From NCBI GenBank assembly GCA_050015055.1, contig JBEKCD010000008.1, positions 1-64,000 on the forward strand: a DNA stretch of 64,000 bases, given 5' to 3'. The notes under the pieces are model-generated. The model ran no database searches. It saw only the letters and a program-made list of their open reading frames with translations, and had not been told where the DNA came from. Positions within the stretch are counted from its first letter, which is position 1; the number at the start of each line of letters is the position of its first letter. This stretch comes from JBEKCD01 sp050015055. GTDB taxonomy: Archaea > Thermoproteota > Bathyarchaeia > Bathyarchaeales > Bathycorpusculaceae. Shown one piece after another: positions 50,455-59,628 of the stretch. Both the position numbers and the translations under genes were made by a program.

Positions 50455-51132
50455 TCAAGCGCGAAGCATCACGTTCTCGGCATACCTTTTCATGCTTTCG
50501 GCAAAGCCTGCCATGCTCTCCCTCGAATATGGTTTAAGGGAGTTTAGCGTCTTATCCAACGTATCGTCTGGCACGAACTGTTGCAGGACAAAGCTCTTCA
50601 CACCTTTGACGAGTCCGCCTATCTCAATCAAGTCTTCTTCATCGACGAAACCCGGCACAACCGTCGTTCTGAACTCACACTCGACCTTTCCAGTCTTCAG
50701 AATCTCAATAGTGTGCACAAGCTCTGCTGTGTCTCCTGCTCCCAAGCGTCCGTATTTTCCAAGGCTAGTCTTCACGTCCAGTGCCACGTAATCCACGTAG
50801 GGCAAGCATTCTTCCAGCGCCCACGGGTTAAGGCCGTTCGTGTCAAGCTTGACCATGAAGCTCCCTTCCTTCAACCTCTTCAAGAACCTCGGCAGTTCCT
50901 TGTGAATCGTGGGCTCTCCACCTGTGACGACAACAGCATCTACGAACCTCTTCCGTTCCTCGAGAATTTTGAGGGTCACTTCGTCGTTCATAAAGGGCGG
51001 CTTGGGGTCTACGACTATTCGCCAGTTGTGGCAGTATGGACAGCGCAGGTTACAGCCTGGAGTGAACAGAACTGAAGCCACGTGATTCGGAAAGTCAACT
51101 AAGCTCGTTTTTTGGATGCCGCTGAACTTCAT
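50455..51132 (-). CDS. nrdG: Anaerobic ribonucleotide reductase activating protein
   Basis: This radical-SAM activase makes the glycyl radical on NrdD. ATG at 51132 gives MKFSGIQKTSLVDFPNHVAS, the standard family start; GTG at 51144 is less likely. The cluster motif is CNLRCPYCHNW (Cys-x3-Cys-x2-Cys) for the [4Fe-4S] cluster, followed by VVVTGGEPTIH (SAM-binding GGE). The gene starts after the nrdD stop, so the nrdR-nrdD-nrdG genes form one operon. Confidence 0.93.
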   Translation of the reverse strand: MKFSGIQKTSLVDFPNHVASVLFTPGCNLRCPYCHNWRIVVDPKPPFMNDEVTLKILEERKRFVDAVVVTGGEPTIHKELPRFLKRLKEGSFMVKLDTNGLNPWALEECLPYVDYVALDVKTSLGKYGRLGAGDTAELVHTIEILKTGKVECEFRTTVVPGFVDEEDLIEIGGLVKGVKSFVLQQFVPDDTLDKTLNSLKPYSRESMAGFAESMKRYAENVMLRA

Positions 51133-51144
51133 AGATATTCTCAC

Positions 51145-53262
51145 TCAGGCAGCCACTGTCTGCATGACCGTTGACTTGTCGAAGGTTCGGCGAATGGCAA
51201 ACTCTGCCTGTTTGCCGTCGTTCCACTGGTCAACCGGTCTCAGGTATCCAACCACTCTCGAGTAGACTTCGCATTTTGACCCACACGTGGGACACTGCTT
51301 CTGCTCCCCGTTCACATAGCCGTGCGTTGGGCATATGCTGAAGGTGGGCGTCAGAGTGAAGTAGGGCAGGTGTGAACTCCACGCAACCTTCTTCACGAGT
51401 TCGACAGTGGCCTTCCACGAGTACAGTCTTTCTCCGAGAAATATGTGGAACACCGTGCCACCCGTGTAGAGTGTCTGTAGCCTGTCCTGATGCTGCAAGG
51501 CCTCAAACAGGTCGCCTTCATAGTCCACGGGCAACTGCGAAGAGTTGGTGTAGAAAGGTTCTGCCCCGCTTGCCACGTCTCTCTGATTGGCAGCTGTGAT
51601 TTCCGGATACTTTTTCCTGTCAATGCGTGCAAGTCTGTAGCTTGTTCCTTCCGCCGGCGTGGCCTCAAGGTTATAGATGCTGCCTGTCTGTTGCTGATAG
51701 TCCGACAGTTTCTCCCGCATGAACGCTAGCACTCTGATAGCAAATTCCGTTCCGTCCGTTGAAGCTATGTTGACGCCGAACAGGTTCAGGATAGCCTCAT
51801 TCATGCCCACTATGCCTATGGTCGAAAAGTGGTTTTTCCAGTAACGGTCAAACCCTTCCTTTACGTTGCGAAGATAACGTTTAGAGTATGGATACAAGCC
51901 GTTCTCGGTGAACGATTCCAGCACCTTCCGTTTTGTTTCCAGGCTGTCGCGCGCCGTTTCCATGAGCGTTTCTAGCCGCTCAAAGAATTCGTCCTCGTCC
52001 TTTGCTAGGTACCCAACCCTGGGGAGGTTCAGAGTGACGACTCCAATGGACCCTGTCAGCGGGTTGGCCCCGAAGAATCCGCCTCCCCGTTTACGAAGTT
52101 CTCTATTATCTATCCTCAAGCGGCAGCACATGCTTCGAACGTCTTCAGGTTTCATGTCGCAGTTGATAAAATTTGAAAAGTAAGGCACACCGTACTTAGC
52201 AGTGACCTCAAATATCTTCTGGCACGCAGGCGTGTCCCAATCGAAATTCTTAGTAATACAGTACGTAGGTATCGGAAAAGTGAAAACTCTTCCTTTCGAG
52301 TCTCCTTGACTCATCACCTCAGCATAGGCAGAGTTAAACATGTCCATCTCCGCCTGCATGTCACCGTACGCAGCATTCATCGTTTTTCCGCCCACAACCA
52401 CCGCTTCATTTTTCATAAAGTCTGGAACCGTTAGATCCAGCGTAACATTTGTGAACGGTGTTTGGAAGCCGACGCGAGTAGGAACGTTCATGTTGAAGAA
52501 GAATTCCTGCAGTCCCTGCTCGACCTCTTTCTGGTTCAGCCCGTCGTAGTGTATGAACGGTGCAAGGTAGGTGTCAAAGGTGCTGAACGCTTGGGCTCCA
52601 GCGGCCTCGCCCTGAAGAGTGTAGAAGAAGTTCACAATCTGTCCCAAAGCTGTTCTGAAGTGTTTGGCAGGTTTGCTTTCGATTTTTCCCGAAACGCCTC
52701 CGAACCCCGACGTGAGTAGTTCTCTCAGGTCCCAGCCCACGCAGTAAGCTCCCAAAACGCCGAGGTCATGGATGTGCATGTCCCCGGAAAAATGGGCCTC
52801 AGCTATTTGTGGCGGGTAAATCCTGCTAATCCAATACTTGGCTATGACCGTGGACGAGAGATAATTGTTCAAGCCTTGCAGAGAATAACTCATGTTAGAG
52901 TTTTCCCGCACGCGCCAATCTTCAATCTCCAAATACTGATCCACAAGGTCCGCATCGCTCAGGAGTGCAGCCAACTCTCTTTGATCCTGATGCTGTTTTC
53001 TGTAAAGAATGTAAGCCTTCGCAGTTCTCGCGTGGCCATTCTCTATGAGCATCCTTTCAACAAGATCCTGAATCTCCTCGACCGTTGGAACGCCATCCTC
53101 TCCAAAACGGTTCCCAAGTTCAGCCAGAACCTGATCGCTTATTCTCCCAGCCTGTTCACGGTCTTTCCCGCCCACAGCCTTAGCTGCTTTCCAAACGGCG
53201 TTTGTTATGCGCTCCTGGTCAAAGGGTTCTAATCTTCCATCCCGCTTTCTAACGAATTTCAT
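51145..53262 (-). CDS. nrdD: Anaerobic ribonucleoside-triphosphate reductase
   Basis: The 705-residue enzyme reduces ribonucleotides without oxygen. An N-terminal ATP-cone (MKFVRKRDGRLEPFDQERIT) is followed by the barrel. The C-terminus has a zinc site (CPTHGYVNGEQKQCPTCG) and the glycyl-radical motif SRVVGYLRPVDQWNDGKQAE. The ATG at 53262 overlaps the nrdR stop. Gene order and motifs are complete; anaerobic growth is implied. No oxygen-dependent reductase is in the window. Confidence 0.96.
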   Translation of the reverse strand: MKFVRKRDGRLEPFDQERITNAVWKAAKAVGGKDREQAGRISDQVLAELGNRFGEDGVPTVEEIQDLVERMLIENGHARTAKAYILYRKQHQDQRELAALLSDADLVDQYLEIEDWRVRENSNMSYSLQGLNNYLSSTVIAKYWISRIYPPQIAEAHFSGDMHIHDLGVLGAYCVGWDLRELLTSGFGGVSGKIESKPAKHFRTALGQIVNFFYTLQGEAAGAQAFSTFDTYLAPFIHYDGLNQKEVEQGLQEFFFNMNVPTRVGFQTPFTNVTLDLTVPDFMKNEAVVVGGKTMNAAYGDMQAEMDMFNSAYAEVMSQGDSKGRVFTFPIPTYCITKNFDWDTPACQKIFEVTAKYGVPYFSNFINCDMKPEDVRSMCCRLRIDNRELRKRGGGFFGANPLTGSIGVVTLNLPRVGYLAKDEDEFFERLETLMETARDSLETKRKVLESFTENGLYPYSKRYLRNVKEGFDRYWKNHFSTIGIVGMNEAILNLFGVNIASTDGTEFAIRVLAFMREKLSDYQQQTGSIYNLEATPAEGTSYRLARIDRKKYPEITAANQRDVASGAEPFYTNSSQLPVDYEGDLFEALQHQDRLQTLYTGGTVFHIFLGERLYSWKATVELVKKVAWSSHLPYFTLTPTFSICPTHGYVNGEQKQCPTCGSKCEVYSRVVGYLRPVDQWNDGKQAEFAIRRTFDKSTVMQTVAA

Positions 53263-53705
53263 GTTCTTACCTCTTTGAGCAATCTCTGAAAATCTTCAGG
53301 TTCTTCAAACTCTCTGTAAACCGAGGCGAACCTGATGTAAGACACACGGTCAAGTTTTTTCAGATATTTCGTCACTAGATCTCCGATTTCCCGGGAACTG
53401 ACTTCCTCTTTTCCAAGAGCCATCAAGTCTTGCCTAACGTGCTCTGCCAATTCGTGGATTTGCTCCATAGTCACGGGTCTTTTCTCGCAGGCTTTCTGCA
53501 GACCTCTAACGATTTTGTTGAAATCAAAGCGTTCAAGCCTGCCGTCTTTCTTCTTCACCATCAACTCGACGGTTTCCACGTATTCGTACGACGTAAAGCG
53601 CTTTCCACAATCTTCGCATTCCCTGCGTCTCCTAACTGTGTTGTCTGGCGAATCCCTTGTTTCAAGCGTCTTGAGGTTCTCAGACCCGCAATATGGACAT
53701 TTCAT
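53259..53705 (-). CDS. nrdR: Transcriptional repressor NrdR
   Basis: The product of about 148 residues has the NrdR zinc finger MKCPYCGSENLKTLETRDSP then RRRECEDCGKRFTSYEYV (four Cys). An ATP-cone allosteric domain (VKKKDGRLERFDFNKIVRGL) follows, as does the C-terminal helix SYIRFASVYREFEEPEDFQR. NrdR senses nucleotides and represses ribonucleotide-reductase genes; it is mostly bacterial and sporadic in archaea. It heads the nrdRDG operon, with two candidate NrdR boxes over the promoter. ATG at 53705 is the family start. Confidence 0.92.
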   Translation of the reverse strand: MKCPYCGSENLKTLETRDSPDNTVRRRRECEDCGKRFTSYEYVETVELMVKKKDGRLERFDFNKIVRGLQKACEKRPVTMEQIHELAEHVRQDLMALGKEEVSSREIGDLVTKYLKKLDRVSYIRFASVYREFEEPEDFQRLLKEVRT

Positions 53706-53725
53706 CATGACCACAATCGTGCGCT

Positions 53726-53774
53726 TCACAGCTCTTAGTGTTTTTATGATTGAACTAGACACTAAGCATAGGGT
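53726..53774. promoter_or_regulatory. Candidate pair of NrdR boxes at the nrdRDG promoter
   Basis: Box 1 TCACAGCTCTTAGTGT (53726-53741) and box 2 ACACTAAGCATAGGGT (53759-53774) resemble the NrdR palindrome (ACACTA...TAGTGT). They sit about three helical turns apart, between the TATA element (minus strand TTAAATAAC near 53780) and the start at 53705. This fits autorepression. Confidence 0.55.
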
Positions 53775-54000
53775 TTCGTTATTTAAGCCCTTCTCACAGC
53801 AACATCGAAATCGCCAATCGAACGTGCAAGGGAAACATGCGGAAATATACATAATTGACGAAAAACAGAGGTAGCAAAACAAACGTCTCTGGAGGAAACG
53901 ACTCCAATTCTTGACGATTCACCATAAGTTTAAGATTTTCGAACGAAAACCTCGAACTTGAGAGATATGGTTGAATCTTATCGGACTTTCTTGGCTAAAA

Positions 54001-54384
54001 TCAAAGTTCTTTTCCCTCCTTCCTCTGTGAAAAACCGTACTTCGCGTAGAGGTTCCGAGCCGAAAGGTCCTTCTTCAAAACTGAAAGCTCAAGGTACTCC
54101 TTGTCCAGCCTCTTGGCCACTCTTTCTGCATAATTCAAGACGTAGGAAGCTATCCCAACCCTCCTTACGTCTGGCGCAACAGCTAGACTGCTGATGTATA
54201 ATGCGTTGGGTTCTTCAATGAGGGCAAGCAAGCAACTGCGCGGTTCCTTAACTTCACGAAGAAACGCTGATTTCTGAAGAATATCAATTCGGCTGCAAAA
54301 ACGCAGGGCACCACAATCAGCGGAGCGAAGAAGCTTCCGAAGGGCATTGCAGTCCCCTGTTCGCTGCTGCTGAAGAATCTGAAC
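54001..54384 (-). pseudogene. GNAT acetyltransferase lacking a start codon
   Basis: The minus-strand frame is open from 54384 to 54001 and reads as a GNAT protein: CNALRKLLRSADCGALRFCS, ALIEEPNALYISSLAVAPDV, RRVGIASYVLNYAERVAKRL (acetyl-CoA loop), then YAKYGFSQRK. No ATG, GTG or TTG precedes the N-terminal helices; the first TTG (54231) is inside the domain. The 5' end abuts a broken MFS gene, so a deletion probably fused or trimmed both. Confidence 0.6.
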
Positions 54385-54393
54385 TCACAAAGA

Positions 54394-54983
54394 TTAAGAA
54401 ACAAATGTTCGAGATTTCTCACCGGTTCGATGCGGAAATAGACCGGCGACTGCGGCCACGGCCACTGCCAGATAGACCTGATGCAAACCTTCGTTGGTTG
54501 CAAACAGTATGTATCCTCCTAACGTGGGCGCGATCATTCTTCCCATGTATGTCGCCGAGGTGAAAAGCGAGATGCGCTCTCCGCGCTTGGTGGGAAAGAG
54601 CTCTGCTATTGAAGCTTCTGCAACAAGAACAAAAGTGGCTGTCGCAAACCCGTGGTAGAATCGAACAAGGATGAGTTGCCTCCAGTCACTTATGAGGAGA
54701 TAGAGAAAAAGTGCTGAAGCAAAGATGAGTCCAGACAGAAGCAAGAATCTTTTTCTGCCGAAGGTGTCTGAAAGTGAGGCAGCAGATACACTTACAAAGA
54801 TACCTGGAATGTTGACGCGGCGAGGAGAGGACCTGTCCATACTTCTGGTATTCCGAGACTTTTTGCGAAAGGTGACAGAACTGAGCCGCTTTTCGACATT
54901 GTGGAGCTTAGAATCATCAGTCCTCCCATTGGGCAGAGGCTCCAGAAAACTGCGCTTCTGCTGTCCGTTTTGCCTGATTCCAT
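54394..54983 (-). pseudogene. Truncated, frameshifted MFS transporter
   Basis: The first part, frame A, is the N-terminal span region (VFWSLCPMGGLMILSSTMSK, LGIPEVWTGPLLAASTF). A one-base shift then continues in frame B as SVSAASLSDTFGRKRFLLLS and RKRFLLLSGLIFASALFLYL, then TFVLVAEASIAELFPTKRGE. It stops after about the sixth span at 54394, where the GNAT relic begins. At least one indel and a large C-terminal loss make it non-functional. Confidence 0.65.
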
Positions 54984-55355
54984 GGGTAACCTTGTACTGT
55001 TTCTGAGGACTAATAAAAGTGAAGCAGAGTGTGAAGTCAGTTCTTACGTGCCTGGGCAAGTATTTGTACTCGTCTGCCCATAGCCAGTAATTCCTTTCGC
55101 CTCTCTAGTGAGTGACTTGGCTGACCCTGACGTAATCTATTTATCTCTCCTCAACTTTAATACCGAAACTCGTCGGCAGAAGTTCAGGCCAAGCATGCGT
55201 CTCCCTCAGTGAGGAAGCTCACGGAAATCATGTCTGAAACAAAAAGAGCGATCAAATGATGTCTGACTCTACTGGTCGAATCCGCCAGAACCAAGAACTT
55301 TCATTCAATGGTAAGTTGACGCCCGCCACAGTCAAAAAACGTTTGGAGGATCTTG

Positions 55356-58007
55356 GTGAGCGCAACTGATAAGACAGCTGATTGGGCGTCGAAGAAAACC
55401 GAGGGCGTCCTCAAAGAGCTCGGGACAGATTCTGAAAAAGGGTTAACCTCTGAAGAGGCAGAGGCCAGGCTGAAGAGATATGGTGAAAACGTTCTCGTCG
55501 AGGAGGAGCAGGAGAGCTTTCTGGACGCACTGAAGGAGGAGGTGAGAGAACCGATGATTCTCCTCCTCCTATCGGTGGGAGTATTGTACAGCATTTTGGG
55601 GAGCGACCACATCCTCGACGCCGTAACCATCTTTACCGTAATCATTGTGCTAGTCTCCGTCGAGGTTTACAACGAATACAAAGCTGAGCAGGGAGTAGAG
55701 TCGCTGAAGAAGCTCACCTCCCCGACTTCCATAGTGCTTCGCGACGGGAAGCTGGAACAGGTGCCCTCTGCCCAAATCGTTCCAGGTGATGCTCTTATGC
55801 TCAGCGGAGGAGAAAGGGTATCCGCAGACGCCCGGCTGATCAGGGCCTACGGCCTTCAAGTTGACGAGTCTTCCCTTACTGGCGAATCCATGTCAGTTAT
55901 GAAGGACGCTGAGGCAGTCGTGCCCACGAACGCCCAGGCAACAGATTTGACCAACATGGTTCTAGCGGGAACGCTTATAACCCAGGGTGAAGGGCTTTCC
56001 GTCGTCACTTCCACGGGGAAGAACACCGAGCTCGGCAGAGTTTCGGAGCTGACCAAGCAGGCGGAAGAGCCTGATACACCCCTTCAGGTTACTATGGAAC
56101 AGGTCTCTAAGACTCTCGTCTGGATCGCACTCTTCTTCAGTATCCTAATTCCAGTCCTGAGTTATCTGCGCGCGTCTATGGGCGGCTACCTAGAAGCGCA
56201 GCCCCTTCCGACGTTGGTCCTAACAGGTCTATCCCTCTCTTTCGCTGTTATCCCCGAGGAACTGCCGATAATAATCACCATGGTCCTAGCCGTGGGCACG
56301 CACGCCCTCTCCAAGCAAAATGCCCTCGTCAAACGCCTCAGAGCATCCGAGACGCTTGGAAGTGTCACAGTGATCGCAACGGACAAGACGGGAACGCTGA
56401 CTGAGAACTCTATGAAGCTCGGCCACCTGTACGTTGACGGCGAACTAGTAGAACCTTCGGCATCCCCAGATGAAAAAGGTCTTCTGAAAATAGGTATACT
56501 GGCAACCCATGCGCAGACAACGATGGAATACGAGAAGCTGCAGAGTTCCAACCCGATGGGAGCAGCCATTCTCAATTCAGCAGAAGCCACAGGGCTAGAT
56601 GTGAAGGAGCTACGCGACTTCGTGCTTGAAGACGAGTTTAGCTTTGACAACAAGACGAAGATGGCCTCGTACGTATACGAAGAGGGTAATAGAAGAATCG
56701 TCTACTCCAGCGGAGCGCCAGAGACCATAATAGAAAAGTCATCTAAGATCCTAATAGGAGGAAAAGAGGTCAAGTTCAACGATTCTGAGAGGAAGAAGAT
56801 ATCCGAAGTAGCAGACAAGGTTGCTTCAAGCGGGGAGCGAACAATCGCACTAGCATATCGCACTCTTGGGGCACAGGAAAAACGTGAGACATTTGTAAAA
56901 GACCTTGTTTTCGCCGGCATGGCTAGTTTCTTGGACCCTCCCAGACCCGAGGTCCAGGGCGTCGTGTCCATGTGCATGGAGGCTGGAATAAGAATCATAA
57001 TGTTAACTGGCGACCATCCGGAGACAGCGAAGGCAATAGCGACAAAGGTCGGTATAGCCAACGACGGAAATCTGCTCACTGGGGGACAAATCTCGCTTAT
57101 GAGCGATGAACAACTGAAGGAAGCGCTTGAGAAAACTTCTATCTTCGCCAGGATCACGCCTGAACACAAGTTGAGGATAGTTAGGCTTCTCAAGGATATG
57201 GGTCAAGTAGTCGCGGTCACGGGTGACGGAGTCAACGATGCCCCTGCTCTCAAGGAGGCTGCAATAGGTATTGCAATGGGGCAGAAAGGCACAGACGCTG
57301 CCAAGGAGGCGGCTGACATGATATTGACCGATGATAACTTCGTGTCTATCGGCAGCGCGGTCAGGGAGGGGAGAAAGATTTTCGACAATCTGAAGAAGGG
57401 AGTTAGGTATTACCTCTCGGTCAAAGTGGCACTCGTCCTGATATTCCTGCTACCAATTCTATTGGGCTTGCCGCTACCCTTTGCGCCTATTCAGATAATC
57501 GTGCTGGAGATGTTCATGGACTTAGCAGCCTCGAGCGGATTTGTAGCCGAAGGGATGGAGCCGGACATCATGAAACGACCGCCCAGGAATCCCAAGGAGA
57601 GGCTGTTAAATAAGAAGACCTTGACAAGCATCTTCGTAGGTGCTGGTTGTTTGTTCGTAGCTGTTTCATTATGCTACGTCCTAACATACTACAGAACGGG
57701 CGAGAATCTCGTGTATGCACAAACGGCAGCTTTTGCCACGTGGATATTGTCTCACATCTTCCTCGCCTTTAATACAAGGTCCGAGACAGAGCCGCTTGTT
57801 AAACGCGGATTATTTTCCAACAAGGTTATGGCCTTGTGGGGACTCGCGGCAGTTGTCTTGCTCGTCTTGGCCACGGTCACACCTATCCTGCAAACGCTGA
57901 TCAGGACAACTTCCCTTGGGTGGCCAGATTGGCTTCTTGTGCTAGGTACATCGTTCGTTGCTACGTTCTGGATTGAGGCTGTAAAGCTGATTAGGAAGCA
58001 TCCCTAG
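55356..58007 (+). CDS. P-type cation-transporting ATPase
   Basis: The 883-residue protein is a P2-like ATPase: actuator SSLTGESMSV, M4 signature VIPEELPIIITMVLAVGTHA, phosphorylation motif ATDKTGTLTENSMK, nucleotide and hinge VVAVTGDGVNDAPALKEAAI, and ten spans in all. PEELP in M4 and MDLAASSG in M6 are not the canonical Ca pump residues, so calcium, magnesium or another cation are all possible. GTG at 55356 is chosen because GGAGGA lies 5 nt upstream; TTG 55353 is too close. It stands alone. Confidence 0.93.
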   Translation: MSATDKTADWASKKTEGVLKELGTDSEKGLTSEEAEARLKRYGENVLVEEEQESFLDALKEEVREPMILLLLSVGVLYSILGSDHILDAVTIFTVIIVLVSVEVYNEYKAEQGVESLKKLTSPTSIVLRDGKLEQVPSAQIVPGDALMLSGGERVSADARLIRAYGLQVDESSLTGESMSVMKDAEAVVPTNAQATDLTNMVLAGTLITQGEGLSVVTSTGKNTELGRVSELTKQAEEPDTPLQVTMEQVSKTLVWIALFFSILIPVLSYLRASMGGYLEAQPLPTLVLTGLSLSFAVIPEELPIIITMVLAVGTHALSKQNALVKRLRASETLGSVTVIATDKTGTLTENSMKLGHLYVDGELVEPSASPDEKGLLKIGILATHAQTTMEYEKLQSSNPMGAAILNSAEATGLDVKELRDFVLEDEFSFDNKTKMASYVYEEGNRRIVYSSGAPETIIEKSSKILIGGKEVKFNDSERKKISEVADKVASSGERTIALAYRTLGAQEKRETFVKDLVFAGMASFLDPPRPEVQGVVSMCMEAGIRIIMLTGDHPETAKAIATKVGIANDGNLLTGGQISLMSDEQLKEALEKTSIFARITPEHKLRIVRLLKDMGQVVAVTGDGVNDAPALKEAAIGIAMGQKGTDAAKEAADMILTDDNFVSIGSAVREGRKIFDNLKKGVRYYLSVKVALVLIFLLPILLGLPLPFAPIQIIVLEMFMDLAASSGFVAEGMEPDIMKRPPRNPKERLLNKKTLTSIFVGAGCLFVAVSLCYVLTYYRTGENLVYAQTAAFATWILSHIFLAFNTRSETEPLVKRGLFSNKVMALWGLAAVVLLVLATVTPILQTLIRTTSLGWPDWLLVLGTSFVATFWIEAVKLIRKHP

Positions 58008-58440
58008 GCCAGTCAAAAAGAGAAGAAGGAATCTTTAGGTCCAACTCTTGCAGTTTCTTTCTCAGGAACTGTCTTCGCTCTTTTAGTTTCATCTGCTCAG
58101 CTTCTGCCTTCTGCTTCTCCTGCAAGAGCCTCAACCTGCAAAATGTGTACAAAGCGCACCCTATCGTATATCGACCTAGCTTTTTCAATGGCTTCTTCGT
58201 CATTCCCTGCAGCGATCGATATCTCCACCATGATTGCGTCGAGTCAGGGGCTTCAAGGTCTTCAGACCTGCTGCGTCTGCGGCGCGCATGATCTCTGCGG
58301 GCGCGCTCTGTTTTGAGTGGAGTTAAATCTTTTCGAGGGCCTTTGAAAATGAAGTAATCAAACAAGTTTGAAAGCCTATGAACGTAGGCGATAAGAGCCA
58401 ACTTGTTTTCACTCAGCGCGCGCGGATCCATCTCAGCCAA
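57991..58440 (-). pseudogene. Probable gene broken by frameshifts
   Basis: The long frame (149 codons) looks natural at both ends (ENKLALIAYVHRLSNLFDYF; RRQFLRKKLQELDLKIPSSL) but not in the middle. Another frame supplies a natural middle from an ATG: MVEISIAAGNDEEAIEKARS then IYDRVRFVHILQVEALAGEA. Joining them needs two indels. Either the reading is of a decayed gene or the assembly has errors. It overlaps the end of the P-type ATPase gene. Confidence 0.42.
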
Positions 58441-58526
58441 CGTTGCCAGACCAGCTTACGCAAAAGACAAACTGGTTCAGTAAGACAAACGCGAAGAAAA
58501 GGTGTCGAAGACTCGGGACATTACGT

Positions 58527-59000
58527 TCACCGCTTCTTGCTGTGAACCGTCGCTTTCTCCAGATCCAGCTCTCTCACTCTTGTTTCAATGAACTCTGCGA
58601 CTTTGTCTTGACTGTACTTCTTCTCCTGTTCCTGCTTTTTCAGTTGCTCGCTGATTGTGCTCAGAACCCTTTCAACGTCGAACGGCTTTGTTATGTAGGC
58701 GTCCGCGCCCCTGTTAACCGCGTCCACAGCGTTCTGCAGCGTGGGGTAGCCCGTTATTATTATTTTCCGCATTCTGGGCGTTGTGTCCCTGATCTTCATA
58801 AGAAGATCTATTCCTTCCATGTCCGGAAGTCGGATGTCTATTAAAGCCAGATTGTAGAACTTCTTATCGGTCTTTTTTATCGCCTCCCTAGCTGTACCCA
58901 CTGCTTCCATGTTGTAACCTTTATCTTCGAGTATGGCCATCAGCACCTTTCTTATGTTTTCGTCATCGTCAACTATGAGAATTCTTGCGCTGTTATTCAT
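58527..59000 (-). CDS. Response-regulator receiver protein
   Basis: The first 120 residues are a CheY-like receiver: the acid triad ILIVDDDENIRKV, the phospho-accepting Asp 55 in LALIDIRLPD, Thr 83 in IIITGYPT and Lys 105 in AYITKPF. A charged helical tail (EKKYSQDKVAEFIETRVREL) replaces an output domain. The ATG at 59000 overlaps the stop of the preceding 53-residue gene. It ends a signalling operon with two NitrOD5-like proteins; no histidine kinase lies nearby. Confidence 0.93.
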   Translation of the reverse strand: MNNSARILIVDDDENIRKVLMAILEDKGYNMEAVGTAREAIKKTDKKFYNLALIDIRLPDMEGIDLLMKIRDTTPRMRKIIITGYPTLQNAVDAVNRGADAYITKPFDVERVLSTISEQLKKQEQEKKYSQDKVAEFIETRVRELDLEKATVHSKKR

Positions 59001-59158
59001 ATTTCTTCACCTCCATGCTCGTTGTTGGTCTGACGCGCGAGGTGACCCTGAGGATTCAGTGCGTCTAAAACGCGCGTACTCATCGCCTCTACGGAGCGAT
59101 ATCCTTCAATAAAAAGCTCCTCGATTTCAATTTGCATCAACTCTATTCCATTTTTCAT
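58997..59158 (-). CDS. Small helical protein of the signalling operon (53 aa)
   Basis: ATG at 59158 overlaps the preceding gene's stop, and its own TGA overlaps the response-regulator ATG, so it is translated in the operon. The product (MKNGIELMQIEIEELFIEGY, then RSVEAMSTRVLDAL) is helical. It may be a small adaptor between sensor and receiver. No family is recognised. Confidence 0.62.
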   Translation of the reverse strand: MKNGIELMQIEIEELFIEGYRSVEAMSTRVLDALNPQGHLARQTNNEHGGEEI

Positions 59159-59487
59159 TTTAAGGTAATCTCTCCTTTTTCTGCGGTTCGACTCTTCACT
59201 GTCTTCACGTATTCGAGAAAATCTGTGTTCTTACCTTCTTCGAACGGCAAGCCAAGTTTTTCGTGAAGGCGCTTCACGATGATTTTCTCAAGATAATCGG
59301 CTCCAGGCCCGAAAATGCTATCTAGAGCCTTCTTGAATTCTGTCAGGCTGGATGGAATGTTTTCTTCTTTCACCTGAAAGGATGTCTCCAGGTGGAAGAG
59401 TATCGCCTGTTTAGATGAGTCTCCGAGTAAGCATAGGCCTTCGTCGACGGCAGACAGAAGAATCTTGTTAAATTCATTTTGGGCCAA
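59155..59487 (-). CDS. NitrOD5-like domain protein, copy 1
   Basis: TTG at 59487 with GAGGA about 7 nt upstream gives 110 residues, matching copy 2. The domain is LLSAVDEGLCLLGDSSKQAI, LFHLETSFQVKEENIPSSLT and FKKALDSIFGPGADYLEKII. I associate it with the archaeal NitrOD5 output domains found near response regulators, though the name is from memory of such sequences. A longer frame upstream looks spurious. Confidence 0.72.
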   Translation of the reverse strand: MAQNEFNKILLSAVDEGLCLLGDSSKQAILFHLETSFQVKEENIPSSLTEFKKALDSIFGPGADYLEKIIVKRLHEKLGLPFEEGKNTDFLEYVKTVKSRTAEKGEITLK

Positions 59488-59628
59488 GTGGTTGTCCTCG
59501 CTGACAAGCGTGCCTAGGTCTTGAATGAAACTCGGCAAGCATTGATAAAACGTTTGTGAACTTCGAATATAGATTGTCAAACAGCAGTCCGCGGTAAAAA
59601 CGCGTTGAAAATGTTGCAAGGAGGGATT

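Noticed and set aside
53259..53882. Longer NrdR start at 53882
   Set aside because: The extra 59 residues are Cys-rich and unnatural; the family starts at MKCPYCG, and the extension runs over the promoter and NrdR boxes.
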